DNA from: Gemmatimonadota bacterium
Lineage (GTDB): Bacteria; Gemmatimonadota; Gemmatimonadetes; Longimicrobiales; Gaopeijiaceae
Direction: 5' to 3'
Length of the DNA stretch: 5,597 nt
Assembly: GCA_016209995.1 (NCBI GenBank)
Contig: JACQVC010000045.1
Location: 1-5,597, forward strand
How positions within the stretch are numbered: position 1 is the first letter of the stretch; the number at the start of each line of letters is the position of its first letter. Made by a program: the position numbers and the translations under genes. Positions 1-5,597 of this stretch are shown piece after piece. Under the pieces are notes generated by a model. The model did not search any database. It was not told the DNA's origin and worked only from the letters and a program-made list of their open reading frames with translations.

Positions 1-1
1 C

Positions 2-424
2 TGGCAGCCGGGGTCGCTGAACTTCGCGATGCAGGTCTGGTCGAACCTCACGGGCGGACGCTCGCTGCGCGTCCCGAACGATCAGTGGTGTAACCCGACG
101 CTGGCCGACGACCTCGCGGAAACCGCGGTCGAGCTGGTGACGGCGAGCGCGACCGGGGTGTTCAACGTGGTGGGCCGTGACCGCGTCACGCGCGCACAGC
201 TGGGGGGCGCCCTGGCGCAAGCCATGGATCTGGATACGAGCCTGATCGTCCCGGTCCCGACTGCGGAGACCGGACAGCGCGCGGCGCGTCCGCTCCAGGG
301 CGGTCTGACGACCGCGAAGCTGGAGCGCTTCCTGGGTCGGCCGGCGCTCTCGCTCGACCGGTCGCTCGAGCGCTTCCGCAGACAATGGCAGGCTGACACT
401 GGCTCCTGGAAGCCGCGTGGCTAG
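2..424 (+). CDS. RmlD-like SDR sugar reductase, C-terminal half (5' partial)
   Basis: The reading frame is open from base 2 and ends at TAG 422-424, giving 140 residues with no start inside the window; the ATG at 29 is internal. The visible part matches the C-terminal half of RmlD/dTDP-4-dehydrorhamnose reductase-like proteins. It has an NF segment, then a VPNDQWCNPTLADDLA stretch (the family's DQ-x-x-x-PT-x-x-DLA motif), then GVFNVVGRDRVTRAQLG, then a closing ARPLQGGLTTAKLERFLG segment like the family's usual ARP-x-x-x-L-x-x-x-KL ending. The Rossmann nucleotide-binding motif and the YxxxK catalytic pair would lie upstream and cannot be checked. The family reduces a 4-keto nucleotide sugar with NAD(P)H in the cytosol, classically the last step to dTDP-L-rhamnose. 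Because the active site is missing, a related SDR epimerase or reductase acting on another sugar is possible. Its stop lies inside the start of the flippase gene (8-nt overlap), so the two are probably co-transcribed and translationally coupled. Confidence 0.82.
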   Translation, partial: WQPGSLNFAMQVWSNLTGGRSLRVPNDQWCNPTLADDLAETAVELVTASATGVFNVVGRDRVTRAQLGGALAQAMDLDTSLIVPVPTAETGQRAARPLQGGLTTAKLERFLGRPALSLDRSLERFRRQWQADTGSWKPRG

Positions 425-1934
425 GACCATCCTCGACCGGGCGCCCGCCAGGATGCGAGCCGTGCTCGACAGGGTCGCGCGCGCGCGGACCGCGCGCAGC
501 GTCGCCTCCGGATACGTCGTGATGCTCGTGGCCGGCGTGGCCGCCATCATCCGTATCCCCATCATCCTGCATTCCCTGGGGCTCACGCAGTACGGCTGGT
601 GGGCGATCCTCATCTCTCTGGCCAGCTACGTCGGTATCGGAGGGCTGGGGCTCGGCCCGAGCCTCACGCGCGTCGTCGCGAAGGCGACGGTCGCGCGAGA
701 CGTGACCGGGGCGAGCACGGCGGTCACGCTGACCGCGGCCTTTCAGCTCACCGTGGCCGCGGTGCTCCTGCTCCTGATCGTGCCGTGGGGCGACGAGCTG
801 GTCGCCTTCTTCAAGGTCGACGCGGCCGTGAGCCAGGAGTTCACCCTGGCGCTGTACTACGTCGCTGGCGGGCTCGGCTTCCGGCTCGTGGCCGATGTGT
901 TGTATGCCGCGCTGCTGGGTGTCGACGCCAAACCGACGGCGGACTTGCTGCGGGCCGGCAGCCACATCCTGGACACGATCGCCTACATCGGGGCTGCCGT
1001 CGCACTCGGCGACCTGGTGAATCTGGCCCGGTTCGGCGCTCTCAGCGCACTGCTGTCGCTCGGCCTGTTCGGGCTGGTCACCGCGCGGGCCATCCCCTTG
1101 AAGCTGTCCGTGCCGGCGGTGCGCGCCGTGGCCGGCGATCTCGCGCGCTTGAGCCCGTGGAATCTGACGATGATGGTCGGCGGGCTGGTGATCTTCAGCA
1201 CCGACAACCTCGTCATCGCCTACGTGCTGGGACCGGATGCGGTCGCCCTCTACTCGGTGGCGTTCCAGGCCGTGTACTTCTGCGCCACGCTGACCTTTCA
1301 GATCACGGACGGTCTGCAACCCACCATTGCGCTGCACTACTGGGGCGCTCGCGAGGTGCAGATGCGGCGAGCGCTGGCGCTGTCCGCCGACCTGTCGGCG
1401 TTCGTGGGCGGTTTCTTCACGGTCGTGCTCGTCTTCTTTGGACCGGGACTGCTGGCACTGTGGGTGGGCCGGGATGCTTTCGTCGGTCATGCGACGTGGT
1501 TCATCCTGGCGCTGATCCCGCTACTGCACGGGATTGTTCACAGCTACGCGAGCGCGTGGTTGATGACGGGCGATCTGCGGCCGATGGCTTTGCTCAACGC
1601 GCTCGAGGCGGCGGCCAACCTGGGACTCTCCTTGTGGTGGGCCGGTGTCTGGGGCGTGCCCGGAGTGGCGCTGGGCACGATCGTCGCGCAGGCGCTGACC
1701 AATGCCTGGTTCCTGCCCTGGCGGCTCGGCAAGCGGGCGGGACTGCACGGAATCCCGCCGGTGACGACGCGACCGCTGGCGCTGGGTGGCCTGCTGATCG
1801 CGCTGGGCCTGGGCTGGCTATCCTACCGCGACCCCAGGTTCACGCTGGTGGGATGCGCGATCGCCGTGATCGTGCTCGTCGCCTGGGCCTTCACGCTGGT
1901 GTCGCCCAAGTCCGAGCGGTTGTCCGCCGCGTGA
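417..1934 (+). CDS. Wzx-like oligosaccharide flippase (MOP superfamily)
   Basis: This 505-residue integral membrane protein has about 12-14 hydrophobic segments, roughly at residues 33-54, 62-82, 103-124, 142-166, 185-225, 247-272, 275-297, 325-347, 358-380, 390-435, 452-470 and 476-495. Length and layout fit the MOP polysaccharide-transporter family, which flips undecaprenyl-linked oligosaccharides across the inner membrane. A family-like signature is STDNLVIAYVLGPDAVALYS near residues 261-280, comparable to the 'D-x-x-VI-x-x-x-LG-x-x-x-x-x-x-YS' pattern of Wzx/MviN relatives. The basic N-terminus (about residues 1-29) is predicted cytosolic. I chose GTG 417 because GGAAG at 408-412 lies just upstream and the 8-nt overlap with the preceding stop is typical of coupled genes. 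An in-frame ATG at 453 would remove 12 residues without touching the first membrane segment. Substrate cannot be told, since Wzx proteins diverge strongly. A MATE-like exporter is the alternative, but the sugar-gene neighbours argue for a flippase. Confidence 0.88.
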   Translation: MARTILDRAPARMRAVLDRVARARTARSVASGYVVMLVAGVAAIIRIPIILHSLGLTQYGWWAILISLASYVGIGGLGLGPSLTRVVAKATVARDVTGASTAVTLTAAFQLTVAAVLLLLIVPWGDELVAFFKVDAAVSQEFTLALYYVAGGLGFRLVADVLYAALLGVDAKPTADLLRAGSHILDTIAYIGAAVALGDLVNLARFGALSALLSLGLFGLVTARAIPLKLSVPAVRAVAGDLARLSPWNLTMMVGGLVIFSTDNLVIAYVLGPDAVALYSVAFQAVYFCATLTFQITDGLQPTIALHYWGAREVQMRRALALSADLSAFVGGFFTVVLVFFGPGLLALWVGRDAFVGHATWFILALIPLLHGIVHSYASAWLMTGDLRPMALLNALEAAANLGLSLWWAGVWGVPGVALGTIVAQALTNAWFLPWRLGKRAGLHGIPPVTTRPLALGGLLIALGLGWLSYRDPRFTLVGCAIAVIVLVAWAFTLVSPKSERLSAA

Positions 1935-1961
1935 GTGCGGTCCTGCCAGGCTTCTGGAGTT

Positions 1962-1999
1962 GGAGATTCTCGATGCGTCTCGTGCTCGCGCCGTCATGA
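1962..1999 (+). promoter_or_regulatory. Ribosome binding site plus eight-codon mini-ORF before the GT2 gene
   Basis: In the 61-nt gap after the flippase stop, GGAGA at 1962-1966 sits 6 nt before ATG 1973, the best-placed ribosome binding site in the gap. That ATG opens an eight-codon frame (MRLVLAPS) ending at TGA 1997-1999. This TGA overlaps the GT2 start ATG 1996-1998 in an ATGA arrangement. The GT2 ATG itself has no recognisable Shine-Dalgarno close by. The layout suggests that ribosomes load on the mini-ORF and re-initiate on the GT2 gene. This is inference: the mini-ORF may be chance, or a one-base sequence error may separate ATG 1973 from the GT2 frame. Confidence 0.35.
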
Positions 2000-3015
2000 C
2001 TTCGACTCTGACCGCATCGATCGTCATCCCGGTCTATAACGGCTCGCGGTATCTGCGCCTGGCGCTGGAGAGCGCGCTCGAGCAGCGGCGGCACTGCGCG
2101 GTCGCGGTCGAGGTCGTGGTCGTGGACAACGGATCGACCGATGACACTCCGCGAATCGTCGCTGAGCTCAGCGGCCGCGCGTTTCAGTACCTTCGCTACG
2201 AATCTACGGTGCCCATGGCGGCAAGCTGGAATCGGGCGCTGCAGCAGTCCTCCGGTGAGTATGCGATTCTGCTGCACGCCGACGACGTGCTGGAGCCGCA
2301 CATGCTGGCGCGAGCCCTGACGCTGCTCGAGCGGGAGCCGCGGATGGGTTTTTGCCTCGGAGCCTGCTGGTTCATTGATGAGCAGGGCACGCGCACCGGG
2401 ATGTCGCGTCCGTACGAACGCACCACCGTCTTCGAGCCGCGGGAGTTCTTTCCGCAGCACGTTCGTGCGAACTTTGTCTATTGCCCCACGGTCGTCCTGC
2501 GCCGCGAGGCGTGTCCGGCGACGGGGGCGCTCTTCCGCAGCGACCTGCGTCATGTCCTCGATTGGGACGCGTGGCTGCGCATGGAGCTGGCGGGCTGGAA
2601 GGTGGGATACATTTCCGAATTCCAGGCGCTGTACCGGACGCATCACGGGAGTGCCAGCGCGCAAATCACGGACAGCCTGATCGGGTACGAGGACATGGCG
2701 AACGTGCTGCACTCGCTCGCGGGGAGTGGAGAGTTGCCGGCCTGGGCGACCCCTCGCATGGCCGTCGAGCAGGCGCGACTGGCTGGTCAGGTGGTCTTCA
2801 AGACTCTGCGAGGTGAGTTCAGGGAACCGCCGCAGCAGGCGTGGGCGCTGGCAGGGCGCGCGCTGGCGATGTCGCGACGCCAGCTCGGCTGGATGTCCTA
2901 CGTCAGGTTCGCGCGGGAGCTGGTAGGCCTTTGGCTCATGGCCTCGTGGTTGGCGGTCCAATCCGGATGGAATTCGCTGCGACGGGCCGCGAGGCTCGCG
3001 GACGGAAGCCCATGA
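1996..3015 (+). CDS. GT2 family glycosyltransferase (first)
   Basis: This 339-residue protein has a GT-A fold. It opens with ASIVIPVYNGSRYL (residues 7-20), the N-terminal strand and nucleotide-binding loop of family 2 transferases, then VVVDNGSTDDT (41-51). HADD at 94-97 is the DXD-type motif for metal and nucleotide sugar. LDWDAWLRMELAG (188-200) carries the likely acidic catalytic-base region, and YRTHHGSAS (213-221) is the usual Arg/His loop closing the active site. About 90 further residues follow, ending in a Trp-rich hydrophobic to amphipathic stretch (about 295-325) that may dock on the membrane. Expected role: cytosolic transfer of a sugar from a nucleotide donor to a lipid-linked glycan. 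Donor and acceptor are not predictable. ATG 1996 is preferred because the fold begins almost at once; TTG 1960 would add 12 residues but GGAG abuts it with no spacer. The stop overlaps the next gene's ATG by 4 nt. Confidence 0.9.
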   Translation: MTSTLTASIVIPVYNGSRYLRLALESALEQRRHCAVAVEVVVVDNGSTDDTPRIVAELSGRAFQYLRYESTVPMAASWNRALQQSSGEYAILLHADDVLEPHMLARALTLLEREPRMGFCLGACWFIDEQGTRTGMSRPYERTTVFEPREFFPQHVRANFVYCPTVVLRREACPATGALFRSDLRHVLDWDAWLRMELAGWKVGYISEFQALYRTHHGSASAQITDSLIGYEDMANVLHSLAGSGELPAWATPRMAVEQARLAGQVVFKTLRGEFREPPQQAWALAGRALAMSRRQLGWMSYVRFARELVGLWLMASWLAVQSGWNSLRRAARLADGSP

Positions 3016-4064
3016 GCGATGCGGCCGACATCGCACCAGGCACCGATAACGCTCGCGTCAGCGTTGTCATTCCCACGTGGAATGGCGGCGAGCTGCTCGT
3101 ACACGCCCTGGATTCCCTCAGCCGCCAGAGCTGGCGTGACTTCCACGTCATCGTGGTGGACAACGGCTCGAGGGATGGAACGGCCGAACGGCTGGCGCGC
3201 GACTACCCGCAGGTGCGCCTCGTGTCGTTCCCGGAGAATCGTGGATTCGCCGCCGCGGTGAACGCGGGCATCCGCGCATCGCAGTCGGAGATCGTCATTC
3301 TCATGAACAACGACACGGAGGCCGACCCGGGTTGGATCGAGGCGCTGGTGCGGGCGCTGGATTCGCATCCCGACGTGGGCTCGTGTGCGTCGAAGGTGCT
3401 CGACTTCCACGATCGCACGCGCATCGATTCGGCCGGGGACCGGCTCGGGCTGATCGCTTCCCAGATCGGCCACGGCCAGGCGGACGGTCCGCCGTTCGCG
3501 CACCCACGATATGTGCTTTCGGCCTGCGCGGGCGCGGCCGCGTACCGGCGGCGCGCGCTCCAGGACGTGGGGCTGTTCGATGAGCGCTTCGAGTCGTACC
3601 TCGAGGACGTGGATCTCGGCGTCCGCGCCCAGCTGGCGGGCTACCGCTGCCTGTACGTGCCCGACGCGGTGATCTATCACCGCGGCTCCGCGACCGCTCG
3701 GCGCATGCCGGAGCGAAAATTCTATCTCTTGCTGCGGAACTCGCTCTTCCTGTTCTTCCAGTACATGCCGCTCGCGCGACTCGTGATCTTCGGCCCGCTC
3801 ATGCTCGTGGCGCCGCTGTACATCGCGCTCCGGGAGCGAGTGCCGCTGCGGGTGGGCGTCCGCTCGCTGCGCGACTTCCTGCGGAATGGGCGGGCGGTGC
3901 TGGCCCGGCGCCGTCAGGTCGCGCGCGCGCGTCGGATCCCGCGCTCCGAGTTCCGGCGTTTGCTGTCGAGCCCGCTCGCTCGCCAGCCGAGAAACGCGTT
4001 TCCCGAGCGTACCCAGCGGGTGCCAGCCGTGACGACGGGGCGTCCGTCGGAGGCACGCCGGTGA
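3012..4064 (+). CDS. GT2 glycosyltransferase, WbbL/rhamnosyltransferase-like (second)
   Basis: This 350-residue protein belongs to the GT2 group of COG1216 type. VSVVIPTWNGGELL (residues 16-29) and VIVVDNGSRDGT (46-57) form the nucleotide-binding half. ENRGFAAAVNAGI (75-87) is the signature loop typical of rhamnosyltransferase-like members. MNNDTE (98-103) replaces the DXD motif with the NND form common in this group, and YLEDVDLGVRAQLAGY (196-211) holds the ED catalytic base. A hydrophobic stretch at about 238-273, followed by a strongly basic tail (about 275-350), suggests attachment to the inner leaflet. Rhamnose transfer is attractive given the RmlD-like gene upstream but is inference. 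ATG 3012 overlaps the previous stop as ATGA and has GGAAG at 3004-3008 only 3 nt ahead, a close site. An in-frame GTG at 2841 would add 57 residues overlapping the previous gene, and is rejected. The stop overlaps the next start by 4 nt. Confidence 0.92.
   Translation: MSDAADIAPGTDNARVSVVIPTWNGGELLVHALDSLSRQSWRDFHVIVVDNGSRDGTAERLARDYPQVRLVSFPENRGFAAAVNAGIRASQSEIVILMNNDTEADPGWIEALVRALDSHPDVGSCASKVLDFHDRTRIDSAGDRLGLIASQIGHGQADGPPFAHPRYVLSACAGAAAYRRRALQDVGLFDERFESYLEDVDLGVRAQLAGYRCLYVPDAVIYHRGSATARRMPERKFYLLLRNSLFLFFQYMPLARLVIFGPLMLVAPLYIALRERVPLRVGVRSLRDFLRNGRAVLARRRQVARARRIPRSEFRRLLSSPLARQPRNAFPERTQRVPAVTTGRPSEARR
4049..4063 (+). promoter_or_regulatory. Strong Shine-Dalgarno deciding the GTG start of the GT-C gene
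   Basis: GGAGG at 4049-4053 lies 7 nt ahead of GTG 4061-4063, which overlaps the preceding TGA 4062-4064 (GTGA). The spacing and full anti-Shine-Dalgarno match settle this start over internal candidates. The site is inside the C-terminal codons of the preceding gene. Confidence 0.75.
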
Positions 4065-5597
4065 CGCTTCTGGCGTGGGCCCGTGGCCGGCCGCTCGTTC
4101 TCCTCGCCGCCGGCGCCGTTCTCTTCCGCTTGCTCATGTTCCTCGGGCGAGGCGATTACATCGCCTACGATGAGGGGTTCTACCTGTTGCTGGGTCGGAG
4201 CCTCTGGGCGGGCGACGGCTACCATCTGAGCGGCCTGCGCCACGTGGCGCTGTCGCCGCTCTTCCCCGTGCTCGCGGGAGGCTTGAGCCGCGTGCTCGGT
4301 GACCTGGTCTGGTCCGGACGGATCGTCGCGGCCGTTGCGGGCGGGCTGCTGGTCATTCCCTGCTGGAGCATCTTTCACCGCATCGCCGGTCGCCGCGCTG
4401 CCCTCCTGGGGTGCGCCCTGATCGCCGTGATGCCGGCGCTCACGCCGTTCGTGGTGCCCTACTGGATCCGTTGGGATCTGTGGGTGGGCGCCGAACCCGT
4501 GCTCCAGCTCTTTCTCTTCGGGGGGATCGCGCTCTTCCTGAAGGCCATCGATTCGGAAAGACTGTGGCGTTGGCTTCCGGCGGGATGCGTCTTCTCGCTC
4601 GCTTACCTGGCCAGGCCCGAAGCGATCATCCCCGCCGGACTGCTCGGGCTGGCGGGCGCCCTGATCGCGGTGCGGCAGCGCAGAGCGTCGCTGGCCGTGG
4701 CGGTCGTCGCCTTCGGCGTTGCGTTTGCCGCCGTGGCCGCACCGTATTGGCTCTATCTTCACGATGTGCTGGGAGGCTGGACGCTGACCGGGCGCGGAGT
4801 CCGCGTCGAGCTCGCGGGGAGGCTCCAGGGGCAGGGAGCCGGCGCCGGCGATCCGGCGCTGATCATCGAGAGGATGCTCTGGGGCGATGATCAGACCCCT
4901 TACCTCCGTAACCTCTATTCGCTCGATGCCTCCGGTACGCGCCTGCTGAGTCCTTACTGGGGCTTAGCGCCGGCGGAGGGCGCGCCGGCCGCAGACGCGC
5001 CGGCAGCGGACGCGACGGCCGCGACACAGCCCGGCGCAGGCCAGCCCGACCCGCCGGCCCCAAGCGCGGCGCCTAGCGCGAGCGGTGGCGCTCAGGGGCG
5101 CACGATCTGGCCACGCCTCGTCTTCTACGGCCGCGCGCTGGGGATCGGCATTCCCTGGTTTCTGTGGCCGTTCGTGGTGGCCGGGATCCTCACCCCACGC
5201 AAACGTGCGTTTGCGTGGGGACCCCGTGGGATCGTGTGGCGCCGCCGCCGGCGGGACCTCAGGGAGCTGCTTTCCGCCGGTCCGCTCGCCGCGGCCAGCG
5301 TCGTGGTCGCGGCCATCATCGCCGTGGATCCGCGCACGCAGCTTTTCATTGTGCCCATGCTCGCCTACTACGCCCAGCGCGGCATCCGACTGACGGCCTT
5401 GGGGATCGAGCGGAGCGCCGAGCAGCCGATCGTGCGCCGTGGCTTCATCCGCGGACTCGCGGCCGCGGTCGCGATCACCCTGCTGCTCGGTATCAACGCG
5501 CGTCGGCTCTACCTCAGCGTCGCGGTCGGATCGCCGCACCACATCGTCGGTGCGGAGAACCGTCAGGTGGGCGAGTCGCTCCAGCAGTGGGTGGAAC
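4061..5597 (+). CDS. GT-C membrane glycosyltransferase, PMT/ArnT-type (3' partial)
   Basis: The frame runs from GTG 4061 without a stop to the window end: 512 codons seen, C-terminus missing. After a first membrane segment (about residues 11-28), the sequence DYIAYDEGFYLLLGRSLWAGDGY (32-54) holds the acidic D-E motif of the first periplasmic loop of GT-C enzymes. LSPLFPVLAGG (64-74) and LARPEAIIPAG (183-193) match the conserved loop and RPE-type motifs of PMT_2-like proteins. Several more hydrophobic segments follow (about 86-101, 115-133, 147-161, 173-201, 210-231, 361-377, 407-422, 428-437, 450-465). DPRTQLFIVPMLAYYAQRG (423-441) resembles the family's R-x-x-x-x-x-P-x-L segment. Such enzymes use polyprenyl-phosphate sugars on the outer face of the inner membrane. 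The acceptor (lipid A, glycan or protein) is unknown. Odd points: a Pro/Ala-rich insert at about 303-346 and a 28-bp palindrome across codons 378-387. It is the last visible gene of the coupled run. Confidence 0.85.
   Translation, partial: MTLLAWARGRPLVLLAAGAVLFRLLMFLGRGDYIAYDEGFYLLLGRSLWAGDGYHLSGLRHVALSPLFPVLAGGLSRVLGDLVWSGRIVAAVAGGLLVIPCWSIFHRIAGRRAALLGCALIAVMPALTPFVVPYWIRWDLWVGAEPVLQLFLFGGIALFLKAIDSERLWRWLPAGCVFSLAYLARPEAIIPAGLLGLAGALIAVRQRRASLAVAVVAFGVAFAAVAAPYWLYLHDVLGGWTLTGRGVRVELAGRLQGQGAGAGDPALIIERMLWGDDQTPYLRNLYSLDASGTRLLSPYWGLAPAEGAPAADAPAADATAATQPGAGQPDPPAPSAAPSASGGAQGRTIWPRLVFYGRALGIGIPWFLWPFVVAGILTPRKRAFAWGPRGIVWRRRRRDLRELLSAGPLAAASVVVAAIIAVDPRTQLFIVPMLAYYAQRGIRLTALGIERSAEQPIVRRGFIRGLAAAVAITLLLGINARRLYLSVAVGSPHHIVGAENRQVGESLQQWVE
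4967..5098 (+). repeat. Ala/Pro/Asp-rich linker with 15-bp tandem units
   Basis: Codons 303-346 of the GT-C gene encode a low-complexity segment of Ala, Pro, Gly, Asp, Ser, Thr and Gln with almost no bulky residues. Within it, 4982-5026 comprises three imperfect 15-bp units encoding APAAD, APAAD and ATAAT. The segment lies in what should be a soluble, probably periplasmic, loop before the membrane segment starting near residue 361. A rare TTA leucine codon (4964-4966) immediately precedes it. It looks like a flexible linker grown by slippage; the reading frame is preserved. Confidence 0.7.
5193..5220. repeat. 28-bp inverted repeat with perfect 13-bp arms inside the GT-C gene
   Basis: The left arm CCCCACGCAAACG (5193-5205) and right arm CGTTTGCGTGGGG (5208-5220) are exact reverse complements around a TG centre. 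In RNA this would form a 12-bp stem with a GTGC loop. It is in frame and encodes TPRKRAFAWG in a basic, probably cytosolic loop that continues into WRRRRR. No T-run follows the stem, so it is not a canonical intrinsic terminator. Whether it is a dispersed palindromic element, a protein-binding site or chance is not known. Confidence 0.8.

Noticed and set aside
481..497. GCGCGCGG / CCGCGCGC inverted repeat with a 1-nt centre
   Set aside because: Only 8-bp arms of alternating G and C in a very GC-rich coding region for Arg/Ala codons; this is expected by chance and has no workable hairpin loop.
186..1490. Long minus-strand frame (434 codons) opposite the flippase
   Set aside because: The translation is dominated by His, Arg, Gln, Gly and Asp with no recognisable domain. 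It mirrors the GC-biased third positions of the plus-strand gene, which has clear membrane segments.
599..1999. 466-codon plus-strand frame overlapping the flippase
   Set aside because: It is an Arg/Gly/Ala-rich shadow without fold or motif. Only its last eight codons (from ATG 1973) have a plausible ribosome binding site and are treated separately.
2841..3011. 57-codon N-terminal extension of the second GT2 from GTG 2841
   Set aside because: It would overlap the upstream gene by about 175 nt, is low-complexity, and precedes the start of the GT-A fold. The ATGA start at 3012 explains the gene fully.
1891..3036. 381-codon minus-strand frame opposite the first GT2
   Set aside because: Composition is typical of antisense shadow and there is no domain; the plus strand encodes all GT2 motifs.
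3914..4762. 282-codon minus-strand frame across the GT2/GT-C junction
   Set aside because: Gln/His/Arg/Glu-rich shadow. The plus strand has a strong ribosome binding site, an overlapping start and GT-C motifs in the same place.
5193..5220. Reading the palindrome as a Rho-independent terminator
   Set aside because: No run of T follows the stem and the reading frame continues through it for at least another 377 bases.
4964..5542. 192-codon minus-strand frame opposite the GT-C gene
   Set aside because: It has no domain. Its resemblance to the plus-strand PRKR-x-FAWG peptide is simply the consequence of the palindrome at 5193-5220.

Overview
The window is a single plus-strand block from a very GC-rich bacterium (about two-thirds G+C by eye, with G/C strongly favoured at third codon positions). 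It contains five surface-glycan genes packed end to end. No marker in the window fixes the taxonomy. A Gram-negative-type environmental phylum such as Acidobacteriota, Gemmatimonadota, Candidatus Eisenbacteria or a deltaproteobacterial lineage would fit, but this is only an impression from composition and gene style. Neither cluster boundary is visible, because both end genes run off the window.

Layout, all on the plus strand: (1) the C-terminal half of an RmlD-like SDR sugar reductase (2-424); (2) a 505-residue MOP/Wzx-type lipid-linked-oligosaccharide flippase (417-1934), overlapping gene 1 by 8 nt; (3) a 61-nt gap holding a well-placed ribosome binding site and an eight-codon mini-ORF; (4) a GT2 glycosyltransferase (1996-3015); (5) a second, WbbL/rhamnosyltransferase-like GT2 (3012-4064), overlapping by ATGA; (6) a multi-spanning GT-C glycosyltransferase of the PMT/ArnT type (4061 to the window end), overlapping by GTGA and still open at base 5597. 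There is no promoter, terminator, RNA gene, CRISPR array or insertion sequence that I can support.

The genes make sense together as one transcription unit. A nucleotide-sugar enzyme (possibly for dTDP-L-rhamnose) supplies a donor, the cytosolic GT2 enzymes extend a lipid-linked oligosaccharide, the flippase moves it across the inner membrane, and the GT-C enzyme adds a sugar from a polyprenyl-phosphate donor on the outer face. Acceptor, sugars and final polymer cannot be read from sequence.

Two things are not ordinary. The GT-C gene carries a 28-bp inverted repeat with perfect 13-bp arms inside its reading frame (5193-5220), and an Ala/Pro/Asp-rich linker built partly from 15-bp tandem units (about 4967-5098). 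A third, smaller point is the mini-ORF arrangement before the first GT2, which suggests translation-coupled initiation or a misplaced start. I see no wholly new system here.
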